In this document: piece after piece, positions 52,260 to 60,186 of the stretch
Layout of the letters: each line of letters begins with the position of its first letter
How positions within the stretch are numbered: position 1 is the first letter of the stretch
Assembly (NCBI RefSeq): GCF_002240355.1
Contig: NZ_CP016353.1
Coordinates: 4,999,001 to 5,063,000, forward strand
Reading direction: 5' to 3'
DNA: 64,000 nucleotides
Source of the DNA: Prauserella marina
Lineage (GTDB): Bacteria > Actinomycetota > Actinomycetes > Mycobacteriales > Pseudonocardiaceae
Position numbers and translations under genes: made by a program
The notes under the pieces: generated by a model
The model's database searches: none
What the model was told of the DNA's origin: nothing
What the model saw: only the letters and a program-made list of their open reading frames with translations

Positions 52260-53645
52260 ATGGAAGGCGTATCCGACGAACCGATCTCACAACTCATCCG
52301 ATCCGCGCGAAGGCGACGGCAACTCAGCCAGTACACCCTCGCGAGAGAACTCTCGACGGTGTCGGGCAAACCGACCGTCACCCGTGACCTTGTGGCGAGG
52401 TGGGAACGTGGACACCAGATCCCCCGTTACGGTTCACGGCAATGGCTTTCGGTCGTGCTCGGCCTTTCCCAGGAACGGCTCGACGCCGCCGCGGCGGCCT
52501 CACGGCGCAGGACGCGGCTCGGTCACGCGGTCGTCACCAACAACGCCCCCGTCAAGCCGGGGCCTGCCCGGCGCGCACAGGGCACTCCCGCTTTGCTTCC
52601 CGTTTTCCGCTCACGGGTGCAGGCGGGCATCCTGGCGGCGGCGCTGCTGAATCCGCACCGGTCGTTCAGCCTTTCCGAACTCGCCGAGCACGCGGGTGGC
52701 TCGCTTGCCTCCGTCGACAAGGAAAGCAGGTTGCTTGAGGTAGCGGGCATCCTCACCAGCAGGACGGAGGGAACGATCCGGCTCATGCGGGCAGCCGATA
52801 CGGGCCCGATGGTGCGGCCACTGACCGAACTCATCAAGACGAGCTACGGAGTACCGCAGATCATCGGCGAGGAGTTCGGCAGGTTGGCAGGGGTGGCGAG
52901 GATTCTGCTCGGCGGTGTGTGGGCCGAGCGGTTCGCGGGCATTCCCGGCCCCGCGCCGGACAGCATCGAGGTCCTGATCATCACCGCGCGGGCGGAGGAT
53001 GTCGACCAAGGCACTGTCGGTGCCGCCGCTCGGCGGGCACAAGGCAGACTCCGGTGTCCCGTGCACGTGTCGGTACGCCCGCTCGACCCCAGGCTCGACT
53101 ACCTCCAGATCCCCCACCAGCGAGCCAACCAGCCGGTGGTCGAGGTGGCACCGGTGCGACCGAAGCACCCCGGCGCGACGGGAGCACCGTGGCCGGACGG
53201 TCGCCAGGCGGTGACGAAGCTCGTGAGCGCTGGGCAGCTTGAGATGGTCGGCGGCCCGGCCACCGACCACCGGCCGTTCCTTCGGCTCGCCGAACTGCAC
53301 ATCGGGGCCGCGGAACAGCTCATCGACACCTCACCGCCTTCGGCGTTCCTGCTGCTGTCGGAATCGGCACAGCTCATCGCCTCGGCGCTGCTTGTGCACC
53401 AGGGGCTGCGCCCGGCGACGGGGGCGGCGGAACACGTACCCGGGGACGTGGTCACCGCTCAGTTCGGACACCAGTTCTCGCAGGTCGAGTTGCTCAGGCA
53501 ACGGTCGAAGGAGTTGCGCAATCCCATCAGCAGGGACAGCCACGTGACCAACGAAGAGGTGAAGACCTACCTGGCGACGACGAGGTCCTTACTCTCCGTC
53601 TCGCACAATGTCATCGGCTCGGTCGGCACGTTCAGCGTGCAGTGA
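52260..53645 (+). CDS. XRE regulator fused to winged-helix and degenerate MNT/HEPN-like domains
   Basis: A 461-residue protein. An XRE helix-turn-helix (residues 1-75) contains QLIRSARRRRQLSQYTLARE and RDLVARWERGHQIPR. A winged helix follows (about 110-185; SFSLSELAEHAGGSLASVDK). Next is a segment shaped like an MNT nucleotidyltransferase, WAERFAGIPGPAPDSIEVLI, where the usual Asp-x-Asp is lost (SIEV). A C-terminal all-helical part resembles a HEPN domain (AEQLIDTSPPSAFLLLSESA, ELRNPISRDSHVTNEE). MNT/HEPN assignment is by pattern, not by search. The ATG lies nine bases behind GGAG. It is divergent from the sugar-nucleotide operon and may regulate it. Confidence 0.75.
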   Translation: MEGVSDEPISQLIRSARRRRQLSQYTLARELSTVSGKPTVTRDLVARWERGHQIPRYGSRQWLSVVLGLSQERLDAAAAASRRRTRLGHAVVTNNAPVKPGPARRAQGTPALLPVFRSRVQAGILAAALLNPHRSFSLSELAEHAGGSLASVDKESRLLEVAGILTSRTEGTIRLMRAADTGPMVRPLTELIKTSYGVPQIIGEEFGRLAGVARILLGGVWAERFAGIPGPAPDSIEVLIITARAEDVDQGTVGAAARRAQGRLRCPVHVSVRPLDPRLDYLQIPHQRANQPVVEVAPVRPKHPGATGAPWPDGRQAVTKLVSAGQLEMVGGPATDHRPFLRLAELHIGAAEQLIDTSPPSAFLLLSESAQLIASALLVHQGLRPATGAAEHVPGDVVTAQFGHQFSQVELLRQRSKELRNPISRDSHVTNEEVKTYLATTRSLLSVSHNVIGSVGTFSVQ

Positions 53646-53652
53646 CGACCAG

Positions 53653-53677
53653 GCACCGCCGGGATCCCCGGCGGTGC
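53653..53677. terminator. Hairpin terminator between convergent genes
   Basis: GCACCGCCGGG and CCCGGCGGTGC pair perfectly around ATC, eight bases after the stop of the fused regulator. It faces the TetR gene ending at 53732. Confidence 0.8.
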
Positions 53678-53731
53678 GACCGTCCGAAAAGGACTTCCTG
53701 GTCGATACGAACAACGCTGTGCCCGTTCCGC

Positions 53732-54334
53732 TCACGCGCGCTGATCGCCCTCAGCCGATTCCACACCGTGCAGGTACAGGTCGAGCAGTTGATCGGCGAC
53801 CTCAAGGTATCCGAGCTCGCCACCCGGCCGATACCATTGATATGACCAATTGGTCATGCCGAAGAAGGCCAGCGTCGCCGTTCTCACCGGCACGTTCCTG
53901 AACAGGCCCTGCCGGATACCCGCGGTGATCAACGATTCCACCAGCCACAGGTAGCGATCCCTGCTCCTGATGATGTCGGTTCGCTGTGGCTCGGGAATGT
54001 CCCTGTGGTGTTCGAAGAACACCCTCAGGTAGCCCGGACTGGTGTCCATGATCTCAAGGATGTCGGCGATGACATGCCGCAATCCCTCGCGAGGATCGGA
54101 ATCCGAGGCGACGTGCTCCTCCAGCTTGCCCAGCACACTGGACATCAGGTCGTTGTGGATCCACACCAGGATCTCGGCCTTGCTCCGCACGTAGTGGTAC
54201 AGAGTCGGCTTGCGCAACCCGACCGCCTCGGCGATGTCGTCCATGCCGGTGTCGTGGTAGCCCTTCTCGTCGAAGAGCCTCGCCGCGGCGCTCACGATCG
54301 CGGCGGTGCGCCGTGTTGCCTCGGCGGTGGTCAT
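53732..54334 (-). CDS. TetR-family transcriptional regulator
   Basis: A 200-residue repressor. The N-terminal helix-turn-helix reads AAARLFDEKGYHDTGMDDIA then EAVGLRKPTLYHYVRSKAEI. The C-terminal ligand domain resembles that of acyl-CoA-responsive TetR proteins such as KstR2-type regulators. It is the terminal gene beside the acyl-CoA operon (34 bases after the lipoyl gene, same strand) and its likely repressor. Just upstream of its own start lies CGCAT-CGT-ATGCG (54338-54350). A 20-bp palindrome marks the operon's distant promoter at 60209-60228. Confidence 0.92.
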   Translation of the reverse strand: MTTAEATRRTAAIVSAAARLFDEKGYHDTGMDDIAEAVGLRKPTLYHYVRSKAEILVWIHNDLMSSVLGKLEEHVASDSDPREGLRHVIADILEIMDTSPGYLRVFFEHHRDIPEPQRTDIIRSRDRYLWLVESLITAGIRQGLFRNVPVRTATLAFFGMTNWSYQWYRPGGELGYLEVADQLLDLYLHGVESAEGDQRA

Positions 54335-54368
54335 GTTCGCATCGTATGCGCACCGTTCCGGTAAAGGA

Positions 54369-54602
54369 CTAGGGGTCGATTCTGACGATGGGCTGGCCGA
54401 CGGTGAGTTCGTCGCCTTCCTCGACCAGCAGCTCAGTGACGGTCCCGGCGATCTGACTGACGATCTCCTGGGTCACCTTGTCCGTTTCCGCCTCGGCGAC
54501 GGGCTCATCAACGGCCACCTGGTCCCCGACCTGCTTGTACCACTTCAGCAGGACGACCTCCTCTGTCGTCAGGCCCCATTTGGGCACCACGATCTCGCTC
54601 AT
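54369..54602 (-). CDS. Free-standing lipoyl-domain protein
   Basis: A 77-residue protein that is a single lipoyl/biotinyl domain: VPKWGLTTEEVVLLKWYKQV, then VAEAETDKVTQEIVSQIAG, with the lipoyl lysine in ETDKV. The subunit-binding and acyltransferase domains of a normal E2 are absent. The ATG overlaps the end of E1-beta as ATGA, so it is translated with E1. It probably swings the acyl group made by E1 to an acceptor supplied elsewhere, or serves a reaction that needs no E2 transferase (inference). The gene is complete, with a clear stop, not a fragment. Confidence 0.9.
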   Translation of the reverse strand: MSEIVVPKWGLTTEEVVLLKWYKQVGDQVAVDEPVAEAETDKVTQEIVSQIAGTVTELLVEEGDELTVGQPIVRIDP

Positions 54603-55585
54603 CCGGTTGCCTCCTCGGTCACGAGCCGCACGGCGGCGACCACGTCGTCGATCTGCGGGAAGTACGCGGTGCCCAAGTGGGGCGGGAAGGGCACCGGCGC
54701 GAAGACGGGACTCACGAGTCTCGGCGCCGCTCGCAACGCACCGAACCCCTCGCAGGCGGCCAGCCTGACGACCTCGGAGCCGACGCTGCACGGGCCGGTG
54801 GCGTCCTGGACGACGACGAGCCGCCCGGTACGGCCGACGGACGAGAGGATGCTCTTCTTGTCGAGCGGTGACAGGGTACGCAGGTCCAGCACCTCGGCAT
54901 CGACACCCTCGTCGGCCAACGCGACGGCGGCGGCATCGGCCCTCGGCACCGTTCCACCCCAGCACACCAGGGTCACGTCCTCGCCGCGGCGACGCACGGC
55001 CGCCCGGCCGAGCGGTGTCACCACGTCGTCGTCGCCGACCTCGCCCCTGACCGACCACTGCCCCGCGCTCTCGACCACGACGACCGGATCGGGATCCCTG
55101 ATAGCCGCCTTGAGCAGTCCCTTGGCTTCGGAGGGCGTTCCGCCCCACACGACTTTGAGGCCGGGAACTCCGGCGACCCACGCCTCCAGGTTCTGCGAAT
55201 GCTGCGGCCCAGAACCGAGATGGGCACCGCACATCGTGCGAAACGTCAACGGAACCGAGCAGTGGCCCATCGACATGTACGACATCTTCGCGGCCTGGTT
55301 CACCAACTGGTCCATGGCCAGCGTGATGAAATCGAAGAACATGACCTCCACGATCGGCCGCAGCCCGGTCATCGCGGCACCGACCGCCATCCCGGTGAGT
55401 GTCGCCTCGCTGATCGGGGTGTCCCTGACCCTCGTCGGACCGAACTCGTCGAGTAGTCCCTTGCTCGCCCCGAACGGCCCGCCGGGCGCCGCGACATCCT
55501 CGCCGAACAACACGACGCTCGGGTCGCGCCGCAGCTCTTCCGACAGTCCCGAGTTGATCGCCTGCCAGTACTTGAGCCTGCTCAT
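54599..55585 (-). CDS. 2-oxoacid dehydrogenase E1 component, beta subunit (second locus)
   Basis: A 328-residue E1-beta subunit: VVLFGEDVAAPGGPFGASKG, RVRDTPISEATLTGMAVGAA, FFDFITLAMDQLVNQAAKMS and CGAHLGSGPQHSQNLEAWVA. It differs clearly from the copy at 3528. The ATG at 55585 shares its A with the stop of E1-alpha (TGATG). The C-terminal transketolase domain (LVVVQDATGPCSVGSEVVRL) is intact. It sits in an operon with acyl-CoA enzymes, so the 2-oxo acid probably arises from or feeds an acyl-CoA pathway. Confidence 0.92.
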   Translation of the reverse strand: MSRLKYWQAINSGLSEELRRDPSVVLFGEDVAAPGGPFGASKGLLDEFGPTRVRDTPISEATLTGMAVGAAMTGLRPIVEVMFFDFITLAMDQLVNQAAKMSYMSMGHCSVPLTFRTMCGAHLGSGPQHSQNLEAWVAGVPGLKVVWGGTPSEAKGLLKAAIRDPDPVVVVESAGQWSVRGEVGDDDVVTPLGRAAVRRRGEDVTLVCWGGTVPRADAAAVALADEGVDAEVLDLRTLSPLDKKSILSSVGRTGRLVVVQDATGPCSVGSEVVRLAACEGFGALRAAPRLVSPVFAPVPFPPHLGTAYFPQIDDVVAAVRLVTEEATG

Positions 55586-56553
55586 CACGCCCCCGTCCGA
55601 TCGCGGTACACGTGCGCCGTCAACGCTTCGGCCCGCGCCGGGAGCTGGTCGCGGGCCCATTCGACGGCAAGGGCGATCTTGTCGGCGCATTCCTCGTCGA
55701 TAACCTTGAGCGAATCGGTTGGCAGCCCCGACTCCTCGGCGCGGGCGGCCAGCACCGTCAGCGGATCGCGCTCGCGCCACGCCTCGACCTCCGATTTGTC
55801 CCGGTACCGCTGCGCGTCTCCTTCGAAATGACCGTGCCAGCGGTAGGTGCGGCATTCGAGCAGCGCGGGCCCCCCGCCCTCGCGGGCCCGCGCGACCGCC
55901 TTCTCCGCCGCGGCTCTCACCGCGAGCACGTCGTTGCCGTCGAGTGTCTCGGCCGGAATCCGGTGGGGAGCGGCATAGTCGGCGACATTCGTGGCACGCA
56001 GGTGCACACCGACGGGGGTCATCTCGGCGTAGCCGTTGTTCTCGCAGACGAAGATCATGGGAAGCTGCCACAGCGCGGCCAAGTTGAGCGATTCGTGCAC
56101 GACACCTTCCGCGACGGCCCCTTCACCGAAGAACGCGACCGACACCTTCCGCCCGCCGAGCATCGAGGCCGACAGAGCGCCGCCGAGCGCGATCGGAACA
56201 CAGGCGCCGACGATGGCGTTCGCGCCGAGGATGCCGACGTCAGGATCGGCGACGTGCATCGAACCGGATCTGCCGCCGCAGTAGCCCTCTGCACTTCCGA
56301 AGATCTCCGCGAACATCGCCTCGACCCTCGCGCCCTTGGCGACGCAGTGCCCGTGTCCCCTGTGCGTCGTCGTGATGTGGTCTTGCCGCCCGAGTACGTC
56401 GCACACTCCCGCGGCGACCGCCTCCTGCCCGATCGACAGGTGCAGGAATCCGGCGAGCTCACCGTCGGCGAGCAATCGTCCGGCCGCGGTCTCGAACCGC
56501 CGGATCAACGACATGGTGCGGTAGAGCCGCTCCACGAGTTCGAGGTCAGCCAT
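55585..56553 (-). CDS. 2-oxoacid dehydrogenase E1 component, alpha subunit (second locus)
   Basis: A 322-residue E1-alpha subunit: FLHLSIGQEAVAAGVCDVLG, TTHRGHGHCVAKGARVEAMF, GRSGSMHVADPDVGILGANA and EGVVHESLNLAALWQLPMIF followed by VCENN. The cofactor motif reads GEGA where most relatives have GDGA; the Glu could still bind the metal. It overlaps the hot-dog protein gene by eight bases and E1-beta by one. The high similarity to acetoin-dehydrogenase type E1 is by motif only. Confidence 0.92.
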   Translation of the reverse strand: MADLELVERLYRTMSLIRRFETAAGRLLADGELAGFLHLSIGQEAVAAGVCDVLGRQDHITTTHRGHGHCVAKGARVEAMFAEIFGSAEGYCGGRSGSMHVADPDVGILGANAIVGACVPIALGGALSASMLGGRKVSVAFFGEGAVAEGVVHESLNLAALWQLPMIFVCENNGYAEMTPVGVHLRATNVADYAAPHRIPAETLDGNDVLAVRAAAEKAVARAREGGGPALLECRTYRWHGHFEGDAQRYRDKSEVEAWRERDPLTVLAARAEESGLPTDSLKVIDEECADKIALAVEWARDQLPARAEALTAHVYRDRTGA

Positions 56554-56974
56554 CGCTTCGCGCTCCCCGTGACACCGACGATCCGGACGGCACCGCGACC
56601 ACCGCGTGGCCGGGGGTGCACAGATCCCCGTCCTGGTTGTGTTCCTCCAGGTCGACCGTCACGAGCTGGAACGCGCCATCCGGCTCGGAGCCGGTCACCG
56701 TGCCGGTCACCGTCAGCACGTCGCCCGCGACGGCGATCCCTCTGTTGGTCCACCGCAACGTACGCAGCGTGGCGCCATCCCCTGCCCAGGCGAGCACGGC
56801 GTTGGCGAGAAAACAGCCGTGCAGATGCGACTGGACGAGTACCTCCGGATACCCCTCCGACCGCGCGTATGCGGTGTCGTAGTGGATCCGGTGGGCATTC
56901 CAGGTCACCGCGCTGAACCGGAAGAGCTGAACATGGTTCGTCCGCACGGTGTAGGGCGTGATCCGACCGGTCAT
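56546..56974 (-). CDS. MaoC-like hot-dog protein, C-terminal-type subunit
   Basis: A 142-residue single hot-dog domain. The block LFRFSAVTWNAHRIHYDTAY carries the hydratase-2-like Asn-x-His...Asp/Tyr pattern of enoyl-CoA or mesaconyl-CoA/HTD2-type hydratases. QSHLHGCFLANAVLAWAG follows. It lies seven bases after a gene for a second hot-dog subunit, and the pair probably forms one heteromeric acyl-CoA hydratase or dehydratase, as in HadAB-like systems. It overlaps the E1-alpha start by eight bases. Confidence 0.85.
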   Translation of the reverse strand: MTGRITPYTVRTNHVQLFRFSAVTWNAHRIHYDTAYARSEGYPEVLVQSHLHGCFLANAVLAWAGDGATLRTLRWTNRGIAVAGDVLTVTGTVTGSEPDGAFQLVTVDLEEHNQDGDLCTPGHAVVAVPSGSSVSRGARSDG

Positions 56975-56981
56975 CGTGTCA

Positions 56982-57461
56982 TCACCTCGCGATGAAGGAC
57001 TCGTGGCAGGTCACCAGGGCCCTGCCCGCATCGGTCGTGAAGCGCCGGAGGATCCGCAACAGAAGCAGAGGACCCGTTCGTCCTTCCTTCATCCGCACAT
57101 CGGTGAGGCTCGTGTGGACGACCACCGCCGTGCCCGCCGGGACGGGCGCATGGAACTCCAGTTCCTGCCCCGCACCCATCAGGCGCACCCCTTCGAGCGG
57201 AAGCCCCCTCGTGTCCTCTGCCGCGGTTCCGTCGCCGTCGAGTTCGTCGTCGGGCACACCGGCCCCCCAGCCCATGACGGAGCTGAGGAACGTGGGAGGC
57301 GCGAGCACCGCGCCCGTCACGTCTCGCCGCTCCGGCTGTCCCGTCACCACCGCGAACCTGGCGATGTCCCTCCCGTCCAGGACGCCGAGCCGTTCGGCTC
57401 GCTCCCTGCCGAGTTCGGCACGCAGCGCCTCGGCATGCTTTTCCAAGTCCGCGACCGTCAC
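56982..57461 (-). CDS. MaoC-like hot-dog protein, N-terminal-type (FAS1_DH-like) subunit
   Basis: A 159-residue protein like the N-terminal half of two-domain hydratases: DIARFAVVTGQPERRDVTGA, VLAPPTFLSSVMGWG, GAGQELEFHAPVPAGTAVVV and DVRMKEGRTGPLLLLRIL. It lacks the catalytic His/Asp of its partner and likely binds the acyl chain. The GTG at 57461 overlaps the CoA ligase stop as GTGA. The short gap to the catalytic subunit gene supports one complex. Confidence 0.82.
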   Translation of the reverse strand: MTVADLEKHAEALRAELGRERAERLGVLDGRDIARFAVVTGQPERRDVTGAVLAPPTFLSSVMGWGAGVPDDELDGDGTAAEDTRGLPLEGVRLMGAGQELEFHAPVPAGTAVVVHTSLTDVRMKEGRTGPLLLLRILRRFTTDAGRALVTCHESFIAR

Positions 57462-59017
57462 AACGGCCCCCAGCCGAGCGTCGCCTCGCGCAACACCTTC
57501 TTCTCGATCTTGCCGATGGAAGTCTTGGGAAGGCCGTCGAGCACCTCGACGAGCCAGGGAACCTTGAACTTGGCCATGTGCCCCGCGCAGTACTCCTTCA
57601 CGTCCTCCGTCGTCACGTCCGCTCCCGGCTCCAGCACGACGAACGCGACCGGAACCTCGTCCCTGATGCTGTGTGCGACGGACACGACGGCCGCTTCGAC
57701 GACACCGGGGCAGGTCAACAGCACGTGCTCGACCTCGCTCGCCGACACGTTCTCCCCCGCGACCTTGATGACGTCTTTTCTGCGATCGAAGAAGTGAACG
57801 TAGCCGCGTTCGTCGAAGTACCCGTTGTCCCCCGTGTAGAGCCAGCCGTCCCTGAGCGCGTCGGCGGTCGCTTTCGGATCCTCGTAGTAGCCCGCCATCA
57901 GGGTTCGCCCAGGAACACCGCTCACGATGATCTCGCCGACCCGCCCCTTGGCGACGTCGACGCCGTCCTCGTCCACGATGCGCACCTGCCGGTCGAGTGT
58001 GGGCAGGCCGATCGACGGCCAGCGGCGCTCCCCGTGAACGGGTGCGATCGTCACGATGGTCATCGCCTCCGACAACCCGTATCCGTTGGTCAACTCGACC
58101 GCGTAGCGGCTTTCGAACTCCGCTTTCTCCTCGTCGAGCACGTTGATGGCGTACATGACCCTGCGCACCGAGTGCCGCTTGTCCGTTTCCTTCTTCGGTT
58201 GCGCCAGCAAGGTGCGCACCTGCATCGCCACGAGCGACAGCGCCGTCGCCCTCCTGGCCCTGACGTGTTCCCAGAACCTGCTCGCGCTGTATTCGGCAAG
58301 CAACACACACGTGGCGCCGACCGTGAGCGACGACAGGATGGTGACCGTCTGGGCGTTGACGTGGAAGGCGGGCAACGCCGTGAGACATCGGTCTTCGGGC
58401 ACGAGACCGAGGATGCGCCACTCCCGTTCGCCCGCGTACAGGCAATTCCCGTGAGTCAGCATCACGGCTTTCGGCCGCGCGGTCGTGCCCGACGTGAACA
58501 GCAACTCGGCAACGTCGTCGGGATTCAACGGCACCTCGGGTGGTGTCGGCTCGCTCGCCAGCAGGTTCGCGAATGGCAGCCACTCGCCCTGTGCGGCGGT
58601 CAGCAGAACCCGCAGGCGCACGGCAGGCAGTTCGTCCACAACGGACTCTAGCGCCTCGCGGCGTTCCTCGTCGGTCACCACGGCGACCGCATCGGAGAAG
58701 GAAACGACGTGCCGCATCTCCGTCGCGGTCGAGGCACTGTTGGCCGGAACGACGACCGCGCCGATCCAGGCAAGGCCGAACCAGCACAACAGGAACTCGG
58801 GGCAGTTCGGCAGCTGGACGACGACCTTGTCGCCCTTGCCGATCCCGCGGTCGGCGAAGCCCGCGGCGACTCGGCGCACCTGCTCGACGAAGCCGCGGTA
58901 GCTCGTTTCGACGGCGGAACCGTCCTTCTCGACGAAAACGAGGAAGGTCTTGTCCCCGAACCGGTGCTCGCGCTCCCTGAGCAGATCACGCAGCGTGCGG
59001 TTGCCCACGATGTCCAT
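57458..59017 (-). CDS. Acyl-CoA synthetase (AMP-forming)
   Basis: A 519-residue ANL-family ligase that would activate a carboxylic acid to its CoA ester. Motifs are LLFTSGTTARPKAVMLTHGN (P-loop), NGYGLSEAMTIVTIAPV, YTGDNGYFDERGYVHFFDRR KD and the C-terminal PKTSIGKIEKKVLRE with the catalytic lysine. The length is normal. It follows the acyl-CoA dehydrogenase gene by 23 bases and starts the activation step of the operon. The acid is unknown; features resemble the CaiC and fatty-acid CoA ligase groups. Confidence 0.92.
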   Translation of the reverse strand: MDIVGNRTLRDLLREREHRFGDKTFLVFVEKDGSAVETSYRGFVEQVRRVAAGFADRGIGKGDKVVVQLPNCPEFLLCWFGLAWIGAVVVPANSASTATEMRHVVSFSDAVAVVTDEERREALESVVDELPAVRLRVLLTAAQGEWLPFANLLASEPTPPEVPLNPDDVAELLFTSGTTARPKAVMLTHGNCLYAGEREWRILGLVPEDRCLTALPAFHVNAQTVTILSSLTVGATCVLLAEYSASRFWEHVRARRATALSLVAMQVRTLLAQPKKETDKRHSVRRVMYAINVLDEEKAEFESRYAVELTNGYGLSEAMTIVTIAPVHGERRWPSIGLPTLDRQVRIVDEDGVDVAKGRVGEIIVSGVPGRTLMAGYYEDPKATADALRDGWLYTGDNGYFDERGYVHFFDRRKDVIKVAGENVSASEVEHVLLTCPGVVEAAVVSVAHSIRDEVPVAFVVLEPGADVTTEDVKEYCAGHMAKFKVPWLVEVLDGLPKTSIGKIEKKVLREATLGWGPL

Positions 59018-59040
59018 TGACCCCGTCCTCTCCGGTGTCG

Positions 59041-60186
59041 TCAGTCGCGCGCGGAAAGGCCGAGCAGATTACGGGCGATCATCCATCGATGAATCTCCGC
59101 GGTCCCGTGACCGATCCGCCAGACCCGGACCTGCCGGTAGAAACTCTGGATCGGAAGTTCCTTGCTGTAGCCGAGTCCGCCGAGAATCTGGAGGCAGCGA
59201 TCGGTGACCCGTTGCGCCATCTCGGTCGCGTACAGCTTCGCCATGAACGCCTCGTTCTCGCAGTCCTCGCCCTCGTCGGCAAGCCACGCCGCGCGATAGG
59301 TCAGCATGCGAGCCGCTTCGAGCTCGGTGACCGAATCGGCGAGCATCCACTGAACAGCCTGCCTTGTCGCGATCGGCTTTCCCCAGGTCACCCTGCGCTT
59401 CGCCCATTCGACCGCGATATCGACACAACGCCGCGCGATGCCCAACTGATAGGCGGCGATCTTCAGCCGTCCATGGGTGAGTTGCGAGGTCGCCAGTTTC
59501 CACCCTCCGCCGACCTCGCCGAGCCGGTTTGCGTCGGGCACGACGCAGTCGGTGAACGTCAGTTCGTGCGGTTCCCAGTCGTCGCCCATGGTGGGAATGG
59601 GACGGGAGAGTTCGAATCCGGGAGTTCCCTTGTCGACGAGGAAGCAGGTGACCCCCCTGGCGCCCTTCGCGGGGTCGATCGTGGCGAACAGGATGACGAA
59701 GTCGGCCCGCTCGGCGTGTGAGATGAAAGTCTTGGTTCCGTTGATGACCCAGTCGTCGCCGTCGCGGACAGCCGTCGTCCGCAACGCCGCGACGTCCGAT
59801 CCACCGCCTGGTTCGGTGAACGCATAACAGCACCGCCGGTCCTCCTTGACCACCGGATACAGAAAGCGTGCTTTCTGGTCTTCCGTGCCGTGGTAGAGCA
59901 CGGGCTCGGGACTGCCACCGAACTCGAACATCGCCGGGTGCTTGAACAGCTCCTCCGCGACCAGACACGAAGCCAGCACCCCCATGCCCTGTCCGCCGTA
60001 CTCCTCGGGGACATCGAGCGCCCAGAACCCCTGCCGACGCGCCCTGTTCTCCAACGCGGTCCGCGTCGCGGCGTCGAATCGGCCCGCCAGCAGGAAATCC
60101 TGTTCGAGCGGCATGAGTTCCTTCTCCCGGAACCGCCGGACGGATTCGACGAACATGGCCAGCTCGTCGGGAATGGAGAACTCCAC
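59041..60186 (-). CDS. Acyl-CoA dehydrogenase family protein
   Basis: A 381-residue flavoprotein of the acyl-CoA dehydrogenase fold. Motifs are CYAFTEPGGGSDVAALRTTA, GTKTFISHAERADFVIL, VDIAVEWAKRRVTWGKPI and ILGGLGYSKELPIQSFYRQV. Near the end it reads IGHGTAEIHRWMIARNLLG, where many relatives have the catalytic Glu of IYEGT. No Glu is obvious at the alternative isovaleryl-type position either, so the base is uncertain. It is the first gene of the operon and starts 23 bases from the 20-bp palindrome that probably binds the TetR regulator. Confidence 0.9.
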   Translation of the reverse strand: MEFSIPDELAMFVESVRRFREKELMPLEQDFLLAGRFDAATRTALENRARRQGFWALDVPEEYGGQGMGVLASCLVAEELFKHPAMFEFGGSPEPVLYHGTEDQKARFLYPVVKEDRRCCYAFTEPGGGSDVAALRTTAVRDGDDWVINGTKTFISHAERADFVILFATIDPAKGARGVTCFLVDKGTPGFELSRPIPTMGDDWEPHELTFTDCVVPDANRLGEVGGGWKLATSQLTHGRLKIAAYQLGIARRCVDIAVEWAKRRVTWGKPIATRQAVQWMLADSVTELEAARMLTYRAAWLADEGEDCENEAFMAKLYATEMAQRVTDRCLQILGGLGYSKELPIQSFYRQVRVWRIGHGTAEIHRWMIARNLLGLSARD

